Assembly: GCA_963792175.1 (NCBI GenBank)
Contig: CAWBVG010000020.1
Coordinates: 1 to 41,810 of the forward strand
Length of the DNA: 41,810 nucleotides
Source: CAWBVG01 sp963792175
Lineage (GTDB): Bacteria; Acidobacteriota; Vicinamibacteria; Vicinamibacterales; CAVVIG01
Direction: 5' to 3'
The notes below the pieces were generated by a model that was not told the DNA's origin, searched no databases, and was given only the letters and a program-made list of their open reading frames with translations. A program made the translations under genes and the position numbers. This document shows positions 18,046 through 25,379 of the stretch, piece by piece (position 1 is the first letter of the stretch; each line of letters opens with the position of its first letter).

Positions 18046-19176
18046 GTGCACGAACTCGAATCGCAATCAGCCGACAGTGAACGCACGGACATCGACGACG
18101 CGTCCGAACCCGAACCGAGCGAGCCGATCGCGTCGGCGCAGGTCCGGCAGCGCGAAGGGCTGCCGCCGCAATACCGGATGCGCGCCGAGCGCCACTACGT
18201 GGACCATCTCAGCGCGCCATCGTCCAGCGTTCCGGTTCAACTGATCCCGATTACCCAGCTGGCACCGCGGCCGCAGTCGGCCTCCAAGGATCTCGATCCC
18301 CTGGTCCGGTCCATCCGGGCGCACGGCATCCTCCAGCCGCTGCTGGTGCGAAGAGACCGGACCGGTTATCACGTGATCGCCGGATCCAAACGGCTCGGCG
18401 CCGCCATCACGGCGGGGCTCGCCGAGGTGCCGTGCATCGTGCATCACGTGGACGAGGCGGGCGCCACGGCGCTCGAGGCCGCGGAAAAGGTGCGCGGCGA
18501 ACGCACCGGCGGCGCATTGCGCGCGTCGGTCGGCGGGCGAATCGCCGAAGGGGTCACCGCCATCGCAGACGATCTGTCGCGCATCCGGGCCACCGTGGGA
18601 TTGCTGCGGAATACGCCGACCGGATTCCAGCAGGTGGTCGCGGTCGATCTCCTGGCGGCGCAGACCTGGCGCGCGCTCTGGCTGGCGAACGTGGCGTCGT
18701 TCCTGTCGGGCGGCAAGTATCCCGACGGACGAACCCGGCCGCTTCCGGTCGTTGTCGACGACATCGTCGAGCGCTTCGAGCCGGAGTGCCGGCTGTCGCG
18801 TCTTCGGTTCACGGTCCTTCATTCCGGCGCGGCCGCGCCGCATGTCGGCGATGGTCCGGTCGGTTTCGCCCTGACCAGCGCGATCATCGTCACGCTGGCG
18901 CTGCTGGAGCCGGGGGCCGAGCCCGCGCTCGACATACACACGCAGGCCCTCGGCGAACGCGGGTTCGTCATCGAAGTCATTCAGCGTCACTCGTTCGTTT
19001 CAAGAGAGACGGCCGAGCGCTTCTCCAACCAGCCGCTATCGGCTCCGGCGGCGGGAAACACCGGTCTGGGCGCACTGGCGCTGTCTCATGTGACGGCGCT
19101 GTATGGCGGCGCATCCGAGCTGCTCGTGACCGACGAGCCAGGAAGCACGCTCCGGCTGACATTTGCCCACTTCTAG
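18046..19176 (+). CDS. ParB/Spo0J-type domain fused to a degenerate histidine-kinase-like ATPase module
   Basis: An unusual fusion of about 376 residues. The start chosen is GTG 18046, with AAGGA 13 bases before it. Residues ~60-135 form a ParB N-terminal fold (VQLIPITQLAPRPQ; LDPLVRSIRAHGILQPLLVR; YHVIAGSKRLGAAITAGLAE; VPCIVHHV). The later ENxQR-type ParB segment and the DNA-binding HTH are absent. Residues ~160-235 are helical, placed like a kinase dimerisation domain (GRIAEGVTAIADDLSRIRAT), but no phospho-acceptor His is seen. The C-terminus resembles a HATPase_c domain, with a possible N-box helix (FALTSAIIVTLALLEPG), a G-box-like GNTGLGALALSHVTALYGG and a final STLRLTFAHF. It is uninterrupted and soluble, and converges on the barrel gene. 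Function unknown; possibly a nucleotide-sensing regulator. Confidence 0.65.
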   Translation: MHELESQSADSERTDIDDASEPEPSEPIASAQVRQREGLPPQYRMRAERHYVDHLSAPSSSVPVQLIPITQLAPRPQSASKDLDPLVRSIRAHGILQPLLVRRDRTGYHVIAGSKRLGAAITAGLAEVPCIVHHVDEAGATALEAAEKVRGERTGGALRASVGGRIAEGVTAIADDLSRIRATVGLLRNTPTGFQQVVAVDLLAAQTWRALWLANVASFLSGGKYPDGRTRPLPVVVDDIVERFEPECRLSRLRFTVLHSGAAAPHVGDGPVGFALTSAIIVTLALLEPGAEPALDIHTQALGERGFVIEVIQRHSFVSRETAERFSNQPLSAPAAGNTGLGALALSHVTALYGGASELLVTDEPGSTLRLTFAHF

Positions 19177-19190
19177 CGGGCGTCTAGAAG
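19170..19190. other. Hairpin containing both stop codons of convergent genes
   Basis: CTTCTAG, seven bases, CTAGAAG. Both genes end in Phe-TAG, so each arm holds one stop. There is no U tract, so rho-independent termination is not shown, but it is the only structure between the two convergent genes. Confidence 0.4.
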
Positions 19191-20509
19191 CTGAAGCGCA
19201 GCGCAATCGAGACGTTGGAGTTGTGGTTGAACTGCCCCAGGAAATCGTCGGGCTCGCCTTCGATTCCGACGCCGGTCAGCGTCAGCCGCCAGTGCTGCGC
19301 GAACGCCTGCGAGTATTCGCCCTTGATATAGAGGCCGTCGCCGCTCTGCCGCACGGCCGCTTCGATGGCGACCGTGCGCCGCGGGTCGACGGTATAAGCA
19401 GCCCGGCCCAGGATCGATTTCGCGATGCCGCGATCCGGCGCGAATGAAAACACGCCGCGGTTCTGCGTGACCGCCTCACCGGCGTAGCCTACGACCAGCA
19501 CCCACTCGCGAATCTGGCGCTCGACTTCGATGACATACAGCACGTACTCGTCGTTCGTCGACGTCGGTGACGTGAAATAGGCCGCCTCGCCTTTCAGCGT
19601 CACCCACTGCGTCGGGATGGCCAGGTCCCCACCGTAGCTCCGCAGCGACGGAAACACGCGCGTCAGCTCGAGTCCGGTCGGCACGAGTCCGGGCGGCACG
19701 AGTCCGGGCGGCACGGGTCCGGTCGGCAGCAGACGCGTTTCGATGTTCGGGAGATGGTTGAAGCCGTCGAAGAACGAGAGCGACGCATCGAAGCGGCTGC
19801 CCGCATGACTCCACCTGACGCCCTGCTCCGATCCGCTGGGCAGGATCGATCCGCCGTCCACGATCGGAATGCCTTGCACCGCAGGTGGCAACACCGTCCA
19901 GCGTTGGTTGAACAACGGCAGTCGACTCGGCGTCAGCTGGGGTGACCAGACCGCCTCGAACGTCTCGTTGCGGAAGTGCAGCGACGGGTGGACGGCGATG
20001 ACCGGCAACACGTCGGTGTCGAGCACATTCATGAAGTCGCGCGGTGCAAAGCGATCCGTCGGATTCAGCACGTCCGCCCGGGCCCACCTGATGAACGCCT
20101 TTCCAGCGTCGATCGTGAACGGCCCCTTGCTGAGGGTGACCGCCAGCCGCCGCAGAGCGAGTCGCGGCCGCCGGATGGCGCGATCGTCCCAATCGAATCC
20201 ATTTTCCACCTGATCGTGTGAGTTCGCGCGCAGGTCGAGACCGCCGGCGATCTGAAACCACTCAGCCGGTTTGAGGAACACCTCCTCGCGAGCCAGTAGA
20301 TCGCCGACGTTCCGCGTCGCGTCGTTCGGCGCGCTTTGCGGAAACAGGAAGTCGCGCACGTCGATGAAACCGCGCTGCGCGATCGGCTGCGCGCCAGCGG
20401 CCGCCGGCAGGAGGGCAACGATCCACGTCAGGACGATGCGGGCAACCACGCGCGACGGCTGCGACTGCGCGGCGCGGCACGAGGGATGGCTGATCCGGGG
20501 CACTGCCAT
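19184..20509 (-). CDS. Outer-membrane beta-barrel protein of unknown function
   Basis: A 441-residue uninterrupted protein. After a basic N-terminus there is a signal peptide (VVARIVLTWIVALLPAAAGA, then QPIAQRG). The mature part alternates hydrophobic and polar residues as in barrel strands (WFQIAGGLDLRANSHDQVEN, LALRRLAVTLSKGPFTIDAG, TVAIEAAVRQSGDGLYIKGE) and ends in Phe (VSIALRFSF), the usual signal for outer-membrane insertion. The feature AGKAFIRWARADVLNPTDRF is often seen in porin-like or DUF1302-like exporters. One loop contains a proline-rich five-residue repeat (PTGPVPPGLVPPGLVPTGLE). The start overlaps the stop of the ABC ATPase (ATGA), so the two are co-translated; it may be the outer-membrane partner of a lipid or lipoprotein transport system. 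Confidence 0.75.
   Translation of the reverse strand: MAVPRISHPSCRAAQSQPSRVVARIVLTWIVALLPAAAGAQPIAQRGFIDVRDFLFPQSAPNDATRNVGDLLAREEVFLKPAEWFQIAGGLDLRANSHDQVENGFDWDDRAIRRPRLALRRLAVTLSKGPFTIDAGKAFIRWARADVLNPTDRFAPRDFMNVLDTDVLPVIAVHPSLHFRNETFEAVWSPQLTPSRLPLFNQRWTVLPPAVQGIPIVDGGSILPSGSEQGVRWSHAGSRFDASLSFFDGFNHLPNIETRLLPTGPVPPGLVPPGLVPTGLELTRVFPSLRSYGGDLAIPTQWVTLKGEAAYFTSPTSTNDEYVLYVIEVERQIREWVLVVGYAGEAVTQNRGVFSFAPDRGIAKSILGRAAYTVDPRRTVAIEAAVRQSGDGLYIKGEYSQAFAQHWRLTLTGVGIEGEPDDFLGQFNHNSNVSIALRFSF
19670..19729. repeat. Four 15-base tandem repeats in the barrel gene
   Basis: Units begin at 19670, 19685, 19700 and 19715, of the form GAGTCCGGKCGGCAC. They encode a repeated Pro-Thr/Pro-Gly-Leu/Pro-Val pentapeptide in what should be an exposed loop, so copy number could vary without shifting the frame. 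Confidence 0.85.
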
Positions 20510-21183
20510 CAGCGTCTGACGTCCTCGACGATCCGGCCGTCGCGCAAGGTGATGGTCCGCTGGCAGGTCTGGGCGACATGGGCATCGTGCGTGACCATCA
20601 CAACTGTTGCGCCGAGGCGTGAATGCAGATCGCGAATGAGCGTCAAGATGTCCTCTCCGGTTCGGCTGTCAAGGTTGCCCGTCGGTTCATCGGCCAGCAG
20701 GATTGGCGGGTACACCGACAACGCGCGCGCGATCGCGACGCGCTGCCGCTGACCGCCGGACAGTTCTTCGGGCAGATGCGTGAGGCGATCGCCGAGCTGC
20801 ACGAGCGACAGCAGTTCGCGCGCGCGCTCGTCGACCTTGCGGCGCGGCCACCCGCGCAGGTGAAGCGGGAGCCCGACGTTTTCCAGGCACGTCAGCGTGG
20901 GCAACAGGTTGAAGAACTGGAAAATGAACCCGATCTTGTCGCGTCGCACCTGCGTCAGCTTGTCGTCGTGCAAGCCGGCGAGCGACTCGCCGTCGATCAG
21001 CACATCGCCGGTGGTGGCGCGGTCGAGGCCGCCGACCAGGTTGAGGAGTGTCGATTTGCCGGAGCCTGACTGACCGATGATCGACACCATCTCGCCACGA
21101 GGAATCGTCAGCGTCACCTCGTCGAGCGCGGTGACGCTCCGCTTGCCCTCAAAGCGCTTGGTGGCGCGATCGAGCTGAATCAT
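20509..21183 (-). CDS. ABC transporter ATP-binding protein (LolD/MacB type)
   Basis: A 224-residue complete ATPase of the group that powers MacB, FtsEX and LolCDE permeases. It has Walker A IIGQSGSGKSTLLNLVGGL, Q-loop IFQFFNLLPTLTCLENV, signature LSGGQRQRVAIARAL, Walker B ILLADEPTGNLD and H-loop VVMVTHDAHV. These permeases extract lipoproteins or push substrates across the periplasm instead of importing. No permease gene is next to it: upstream is a divergent hydrolase and downstream the overlapping barrel gene. It either serves a permease encoded elsewhere or the operon has lost one. The family call is firm; the substrate is unknown. Confidence 0.92.
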   Translation of the reverse strand: MIQLDRATKRFEGKRSVTALDEVTLTIPRGEMVSIIGQSGSGKSTLLNLVGGLDRATTGDVLIDGESLAGLHDDKLTQVRRDKIGFIFQFFNLLPTLTCLENVGLPLHLRGWPRRKVDERARELLSLVQLGDRLTHLPEELSGGQRQRVAIARALSVYPPILLADEPTGNLDSRTGEDILTLIRDLHSRLGATVVMVTHDAHVAQTCQRTITLRDGRIVEDVRR

Positions 21184-21353
21184 TCGTATTCTTATCGAAC
21201 GCTTAGAGTCATGACATTACGGGCCCGATCGCACACCTCGGCTGGACGGTTGGGCCGCATGCCCTGCGATTCGAGCGCCGGGTTCTGATGCACCTCCAAT
21301 CTTCGCTTGCCCACGTCCGCCGTGGTAGCGGATAGTGTGCAGCGGAGGTCAGC

Positions 21354-22349
21354 ATGGGGAACCGCCCTTCCGGCCGCCGCGACTTTCTAAGACAGATGAC
21401 CGCACTCGGCGCAGCCAGCCTTCCGGGCATCGCGCCGCTCATCGGGCACCGCTCCGCGGATTTCCCTGATGTGATCGCGGTCGGACCCGCTGCGAAACCG
21501 AATTACGATCCCACGGCGAAGTTCGAGATCACGGTCACCGAGGTCGATGTCCGGCGGACACCGGCGGGACGACTGTTGATGGCGCGCGTCTATCAGCCAA
21601 ACGGCGCGGGACCATTCCCAACCGTGCTCGACCTGCACGGCGGCGCGTGGAATGCCAAGGATCGCCATGCCGAAGAGCCGATGGATCGCGCGCTGGCCGC
21701 CAGCGGCATCGTGGTCGTCGCCATCGACCTCACGCTGGCGCCGGAAGCGCCGTATCCGGCGTGCGTTCAGGACGCCAACTACGGCGTGCGCTGGCTGAAA
21801 TCAAAGGCCGCGGCGTGGAAAGGCGACCCGTCCCGAATCGGCGTGTACGCCAGCTCCAGCGGTGGACACGTCGCCGAGCTGCTCGCGATGCGCCCGCGCG
21901 ATCCGCGCTATAACGCGATTCCGCTTCCCGACGCGCGCGGGGTCGACGCGACGATCGCCTACGCCGCGATGCGGTCGCCGATCAGCGACCCATTCGCGCG
22001 CTTTCAGCACGCGGAGAAGATGAAGCGCGAGGCCATGGTCAAGAACCACACGACCTTCTTCAAGCCGTGGGAGACGATCCACGAAAGCAACCCGCAGGAG
22101 ATCCTCGAGCGCCACGAGCCGGTGACGCTCGTGCCGCTGCTGATCATGCAGGGCGCGCTCGACGACAACGTGCTCCCCGCGGTGCAGGAAAAGTTCGCCG
22201 CGACATACAAGGCCGCCGGCGGCGAGTGCCAGTACCAGCTGTTCGAAGGCAGCGAGCACGAATGGGTCGCGACGCCGGGTCCGCAGACCGATCGCGCGCG
22301 CGAGATGGTGAAGGCATTCATCGCTCGTCAGCTCAAGGCACAGTCATGA
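21354..22349 (+). CDS. Tat-exported alpha/beta hydrolase (acetyl-hydrolase/esterase type)
   Basis: A 331-residue intact hydrolase. The N-terminus has a twin-arginine signal (SGRRDFLRQMTALGAASLPG). It shows the hormone-sensitive-lipase-type oxyanion motif LDLHGGAWNAKD, nucleophile region RIGVYASSSGGHVAELLA (Ser-Ser-Ser-Gly-Gly where GDSAGG is common), catalytic Asp in MQGALDDNV and catalytic His in EGSEHEWV. GGAGG lies upstream of the ATG. Its TGA overlaps the ATG of the iron-sulfur subunit (ATGA), tying it to the molybdenum hydroxylase downstream. It may hydrolyse an ester or amide whose product is then hydroxylated; this is inference from position. Confidence 0.88.
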   Translation: MGNRPSGRRDFLRQMTALGAASLPGIAPLIGHRSADFPDVIAVGPAAKPNYDPTAKFEITVTEVDVRRTPAGRLLMARVYQPNGAGPFPTVLDLHGGAWNAKDRHAEEPMDRALAASGIVVVAIDLTLAPEAPYPACVQDANYGVRWLKSKAAAWKGDPSRIGVYASSSGGHVAELLAMRPRDPRYNAIPLPDARGVDATIAYAAMRSPISDPFARFQHAEKMKREAMVKNHTTFFKPWETIHESNPQEILERHEPVTLVPLLIMQGALDDNVLPAVQEKFAATYKAAGGECQYQLFEGSEHEWVATPGPQTDRAREMVKAFIARQLKAQS

Positions 22350-22893
22350 GCCGCATCACGCTGAAGGTGAACGGCACGGCCCACACCGTGGACGTCGAGC
22401 CGTTGACGCCTCTCCTCTACGTGCTCCGGAACGATCTCGGCCTGCAGGGCCCGCGCTTCGGATGCGGGCTTGGTCAGTGCGGCGCCTGCGCCGTGATCAT
22501 CAACGGGGTCGCGACCCGCTCGTGCGTCACGCCCTGCTCCAACTGTGAGGAGCGAGATCACCACGCTCGAAGGCCTCGCCAGCAACGGCACGCTGCACCC
22601 GGTCCAGCAGGCCTGGATCGACGAGCAGGTGCCGCAATGCGGCTTCTGTCAGAACGGCCAGATCATGACCGCCGACTGTCCTGCTCGACAAGACCCCGAA
22701 TCCGACCGACGCGCAAATTCGCGAAGGCATGGCCGGCGCGCTGTGCCGGTGCATGACCTACTACCGCGTGCAGGCGGCCATCAAAAGGGCGGCAGTCACG
22801 ACTGCGCCGAGGCGCTGCCTCGGCCGAAGCGCCGATCTGTCCGCCGAAGCGCGGAGCGCGAAGGTGGAAGGCGCGAAGGCGGGTGTCGCATGA
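22346..22893 (+). CDS. [2Fe-2S] small subunit of a molybdenum hydroxylase (IorA/CoxS-like), frameshifted
   Basis: Electron-transfer subunit of a xanthine dehydrogenase-family enzyme. It starts MSRITLKVNGTAHTVDVEPL. The first cluster motif is FGCGLGQCGACAVIINGV plus the later Cys of SCVTP; the second cluster domain has QCGFCQNGQIM and GALCRCMTYYRVQAAI. Two single-base breaks (near 22542 and 22683) disturb the frame, but both cluster motifs are complete when read across them. The C-terminus is about 25 residues longer than usual. The stop overlaps the large subunit start (ATGA at 22890-22893). There is no Tat signal of its own; it may be co-exported with the large subunit, as known for IorAB-type pairs. 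Confidence 0.9.
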
Positions 22894-25244
22894 AGGCGCC
22901 TTCGAACATTCCGCGACGGGACTTCCTCAAGGGTTCGGGGATGCTGATCGTCGGGATCAGCGCCGCGGCGGCCGCCGGCCCGTTTGCGGCAGATGCGAGC
23001 CGCGGCCGGCTTGCCTCGCCAAGGCGCGGAATAGCGGGACCCTATCCCGACCCCGACTTCCGTCAGCTCGACTCGTGGATCGTCGTTCACGAAAACAACA
23101 CCGCCGCGTTCTACGTCGGCAAGACCGACTGCGGTCAAGGCACCGGCACCGCGTTCCGCCAGATGATGTCCGACGAGCTCGACATCGCATACGACAAGAC
23201 CAGCTGCGTGATGGGCAGCACCGACGTCACGGTGGATCAGGGTGGATCGGGCGGGTCGGACGCGATCCAGACCGACGGCTGGCCGATGCGGCGCGTGGCC
23301 GCCGAGGCTCGCCGCGTGCTGCTCGAAATGGCCTCGACCAGGTTGGCAGTTCCCGTGGCGGAGCTCGCCGTGAGCGACGCACTCGTCACCGTCAAGTCGG
23401 ATCCCTCGAAAAGGGTCACCTACGGTGAGCTGATCGGAGGAAAACGATTCAACGTCACGCTGACCGGCAACAATGTCGACGCAACTACCGGCACGGCCAA
23501 GGTCAAGGCCGTGCAAGATCTCAGGATCGTCGGACAGTCGCCGCAGCGCTACGACATCCCCGCGAAGGTGAACGGCTCGTTGAAATGGGCCGTCGACGTC
23601 AAGCTTCCGGGCATGGTGCACGCGCGCAACGTCAAACCGCCAGTCGCCGGCGCGACGCTGGTCAGCATCGACGAGTCCGCGGTCCGGAATCTTCCCGGCT
23701 TCATCAAGGTCGTCACCAAGGGCAACTACGTCGCCGTCGTCTGCGAACGGGAAGAGCAGGCGATCACCGCGTCCAGGCAGCTCAAGGTTCAGTGGCAGAA
23801 ACCGGCCACGTCGCCATTTCCGACCTCGGACGATCTCTACGCGTATATGCGCAGTGCGATCCCAACCTCGAAGCAGGGCCCGACGGTCAAAGGCGATCCC
23901 GATGCGGCGCTTGCCGGCGCCGCCACCGTGGTTGAAGCCGAATACGACATGCCGTTCCAGGGGCATACCGCCTTCGCGCCGGCGCATGCACTGGCCGACC
24001 CGTCGAACGGTCAGATGACGGTCTACTCGAACGACATGAAGTCCTACGGGATGCGAAACGGGATCGCACAGTTCCTCGGCATGCCTCGCGACCAGGTCCG
24101 CGTCGTCTGGATGGAAGGGCCGCAAGGCTACGGCCGCACGGCGGCTGACGACGCGGGATTCGAGGCGGCATACCTCGCCAGGGAGATCGGCAGGCCGGTG
24201 CGCGTGCAATGGATGCGGCACGAAGAAACGGCGTGGGACACGAAAGGTCCGGCGTTCACCTTCAAGCTGCGCGGCGGGCTCGACGCGCAGGGCCGGCTGG
24301 TGGCGCTCGATTACAACGCCCAGGCCGCGGACTACTGTCACGTGGGCTACAACGAGGCCGACACGGTGTTGATTGCGCAGCTCATGGGACGACGGCGCGC
24401 GACGCCGGCCGCCGGCAGCGCCGGCACGCCATCGGACATGTACGAGATCCCGAACAAGCGGACGGCGTCGCAAGTCGTGAGCCTCCCGCTCGTCTGGGAG
24501 ACGCCGATCCGGACCGGCAACCTTCGCGATCCGAATGGTCCGCAGATTACCTTCGCCGCCGAATCGTTCATCGACGAGCTAGCGGCCGCCGCCAAAGCCG
24601 ACCCGATCGAGTTCCGCATGCGCCTGCTCACGGGCGCCGCGACCGACGACAGCGGCTTCAAGCGCGCCCGCTCGATCGCCGTCGTCAAGGCCGCGGCAGA
24701 AGCGTACGGCTGGGATCCTCGTCCGTCACCGAAGAAGATCGACAGCGGCACGATCCTCACCGGCCGCGGCATCGCCTACTCGTACCGTAATCAAACCGTC
24801 GTCGCCGAAATCGCCGAAGTCGAAGTGAATCGGCGCACCGGTCATGTGTGGGTCAAGCGACTCGTCTGCGCGCACGACTGCGGCCTCGTGATCAACCCGG
24901 AGGCGCTGCGCCGCACCATCGAGTGCGGGATGCTCCACTCATTGAGCCGCGCGCTGCACGAAGAAGTGCGGTTCGACGGCGAGAAGCCGACCGGCGTCGA
25001 CTGGATCACCCATCCGTCGCTGAGGCACACCGACACGCCGGCGACCATCGACGTCGTGCTGGTCAACGGCGACCCGAACCCGAAGCGCCCGGATCTGCCG
25101 CACTATGGCGCCGGCGAAACCATCTGCAAACCGCTCATCGCGGCGGTCGCGAACGCGATCTTCGATGCGACGGGTGTGCGGCTGCGGCGGGTTCCGTTCC
25201 GCGATGCGCGCGTGCTCGAGGCGCTCAAGGCGGCGCGCGTGTAG
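22890..25244 (+). CDS. Molybdopterin-binding large subunit, Tat-exported (IorB-like)
   Basis: A 784-residue uninterrupted catalytic subunit of the xanthine dehydrogenase/isoquinoline 1-oxidoreductase family. It starts MKAPSNIPRRDFLKGSGMLI, a twin-arginine signal, so it acts in the periplasm with the small subunit. Cofactor-contact regions are visible: GKTDCGQGTGTAFRQMMSDE, then DQGGSGGSDAIQTDGWPMRR, DIPAKVNGSLKWAVDVKLPG, MPFQGHTAFAPAHALADP, WMEGPQGYGRTAADDAGF and GNLRDPNGPQITFAAESFID. The catalytic Glu lies in GAGETICKPLIAAVANAI near the C-terminus. No FAD subunit is encoded nearby, as expected for IorAB-type enzymes that pass electrons to a cytochrome. Substrate unknown; probably an N-heterocycle or aldehyde. 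Confidence 0.92.
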   Translation: MKAPSNIPRRDFLKGSGMLIVGISAAAAAGPFAADASRGRLASPRRGIAGPYPDPDFRQLDSWIVVHENNTAAFYVGKTDCGQGTGTAFRQMMSDELDIAYDKTSCVMGSTDVTVDQGGSGGSDAIQTDGWPMRRVAAEARRVLLEMASTRLAVPVAELAVSDALVTVKSDPSKRVTYGELIGGKRFNVTLTGNNVDATTGTAKVKAVQDLRIVGQSPQRYDIPAKVNGSLKWAVDVKLPGMVHARNVKPPVAGATLVSIDESAVRNLPGFIKVVTKGNYVAVVCEREEQAITASRQLKVQWQKPATSPFPTSDDLYAYMRSAIPTSKQGPTVKGDPDAALAGAATVVEAEYDMPFQGHTAFAPAHALADPSNGQMTVYSNDMKSYGMRNGIAQFLGMPRDQVRVVWMEGPQGYGRTAADDAGFEAAYLAREIGRPVRVQWMRHEETAWDTKGPAFTFKLRGGLDAQGRLVALDYNAQAADYCHVGYNEADTVLIAQLMGRRRATPAAGSAGTPSDMYEIPNKRTASQVVSLPLVWETPIRTGNLRDPNGPQITFAAESFIDELAAAAKADPIEFRMRLLTGAATDDSGFKRARSIAVVKAAAEAYGWDPRPSPKKIDSGTILTGRGIAYSYRNQTVVAEIAEVEVNRRTGHVWVKRLVCAHDCGLVINPEALRRTIECGMLHSLSRALHEEVRFDGEKPTGVDWITHPSLRHTDTPATIDVVLVNGDPNPKRPDLPHYGAGETICKPLIAAVANAIFDATGVRLRRVPFRDARVLEALKAARV

Positions 25245-25379
25245 TTGGTGGGACGACTCCGAACCTCGTGCAGAGCTTCAGCCGCCTGTACCGTAACAAC
25301 CACGAGTCGACGTCAGAACGCCGCGTGCGGATCATGTTCGCTCGATAGCGGATAGGGCGTATTATTTGCCGAGACAGGT

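Noticed and set aside
17864..18244. Small membrane protein with a hydrophobic stretch before the ParB-kinase gene
   Set aside because: No ribosome-binding site, and most of the frame overlaps the ParB coding region out of frame.
22761..24473. 570-codon minus-strand frame opposite the molybdenum hydroxylase
   Set aside because: Antisense shadow rich in H, R, D and G; the plus strand is a complete known enzyme.
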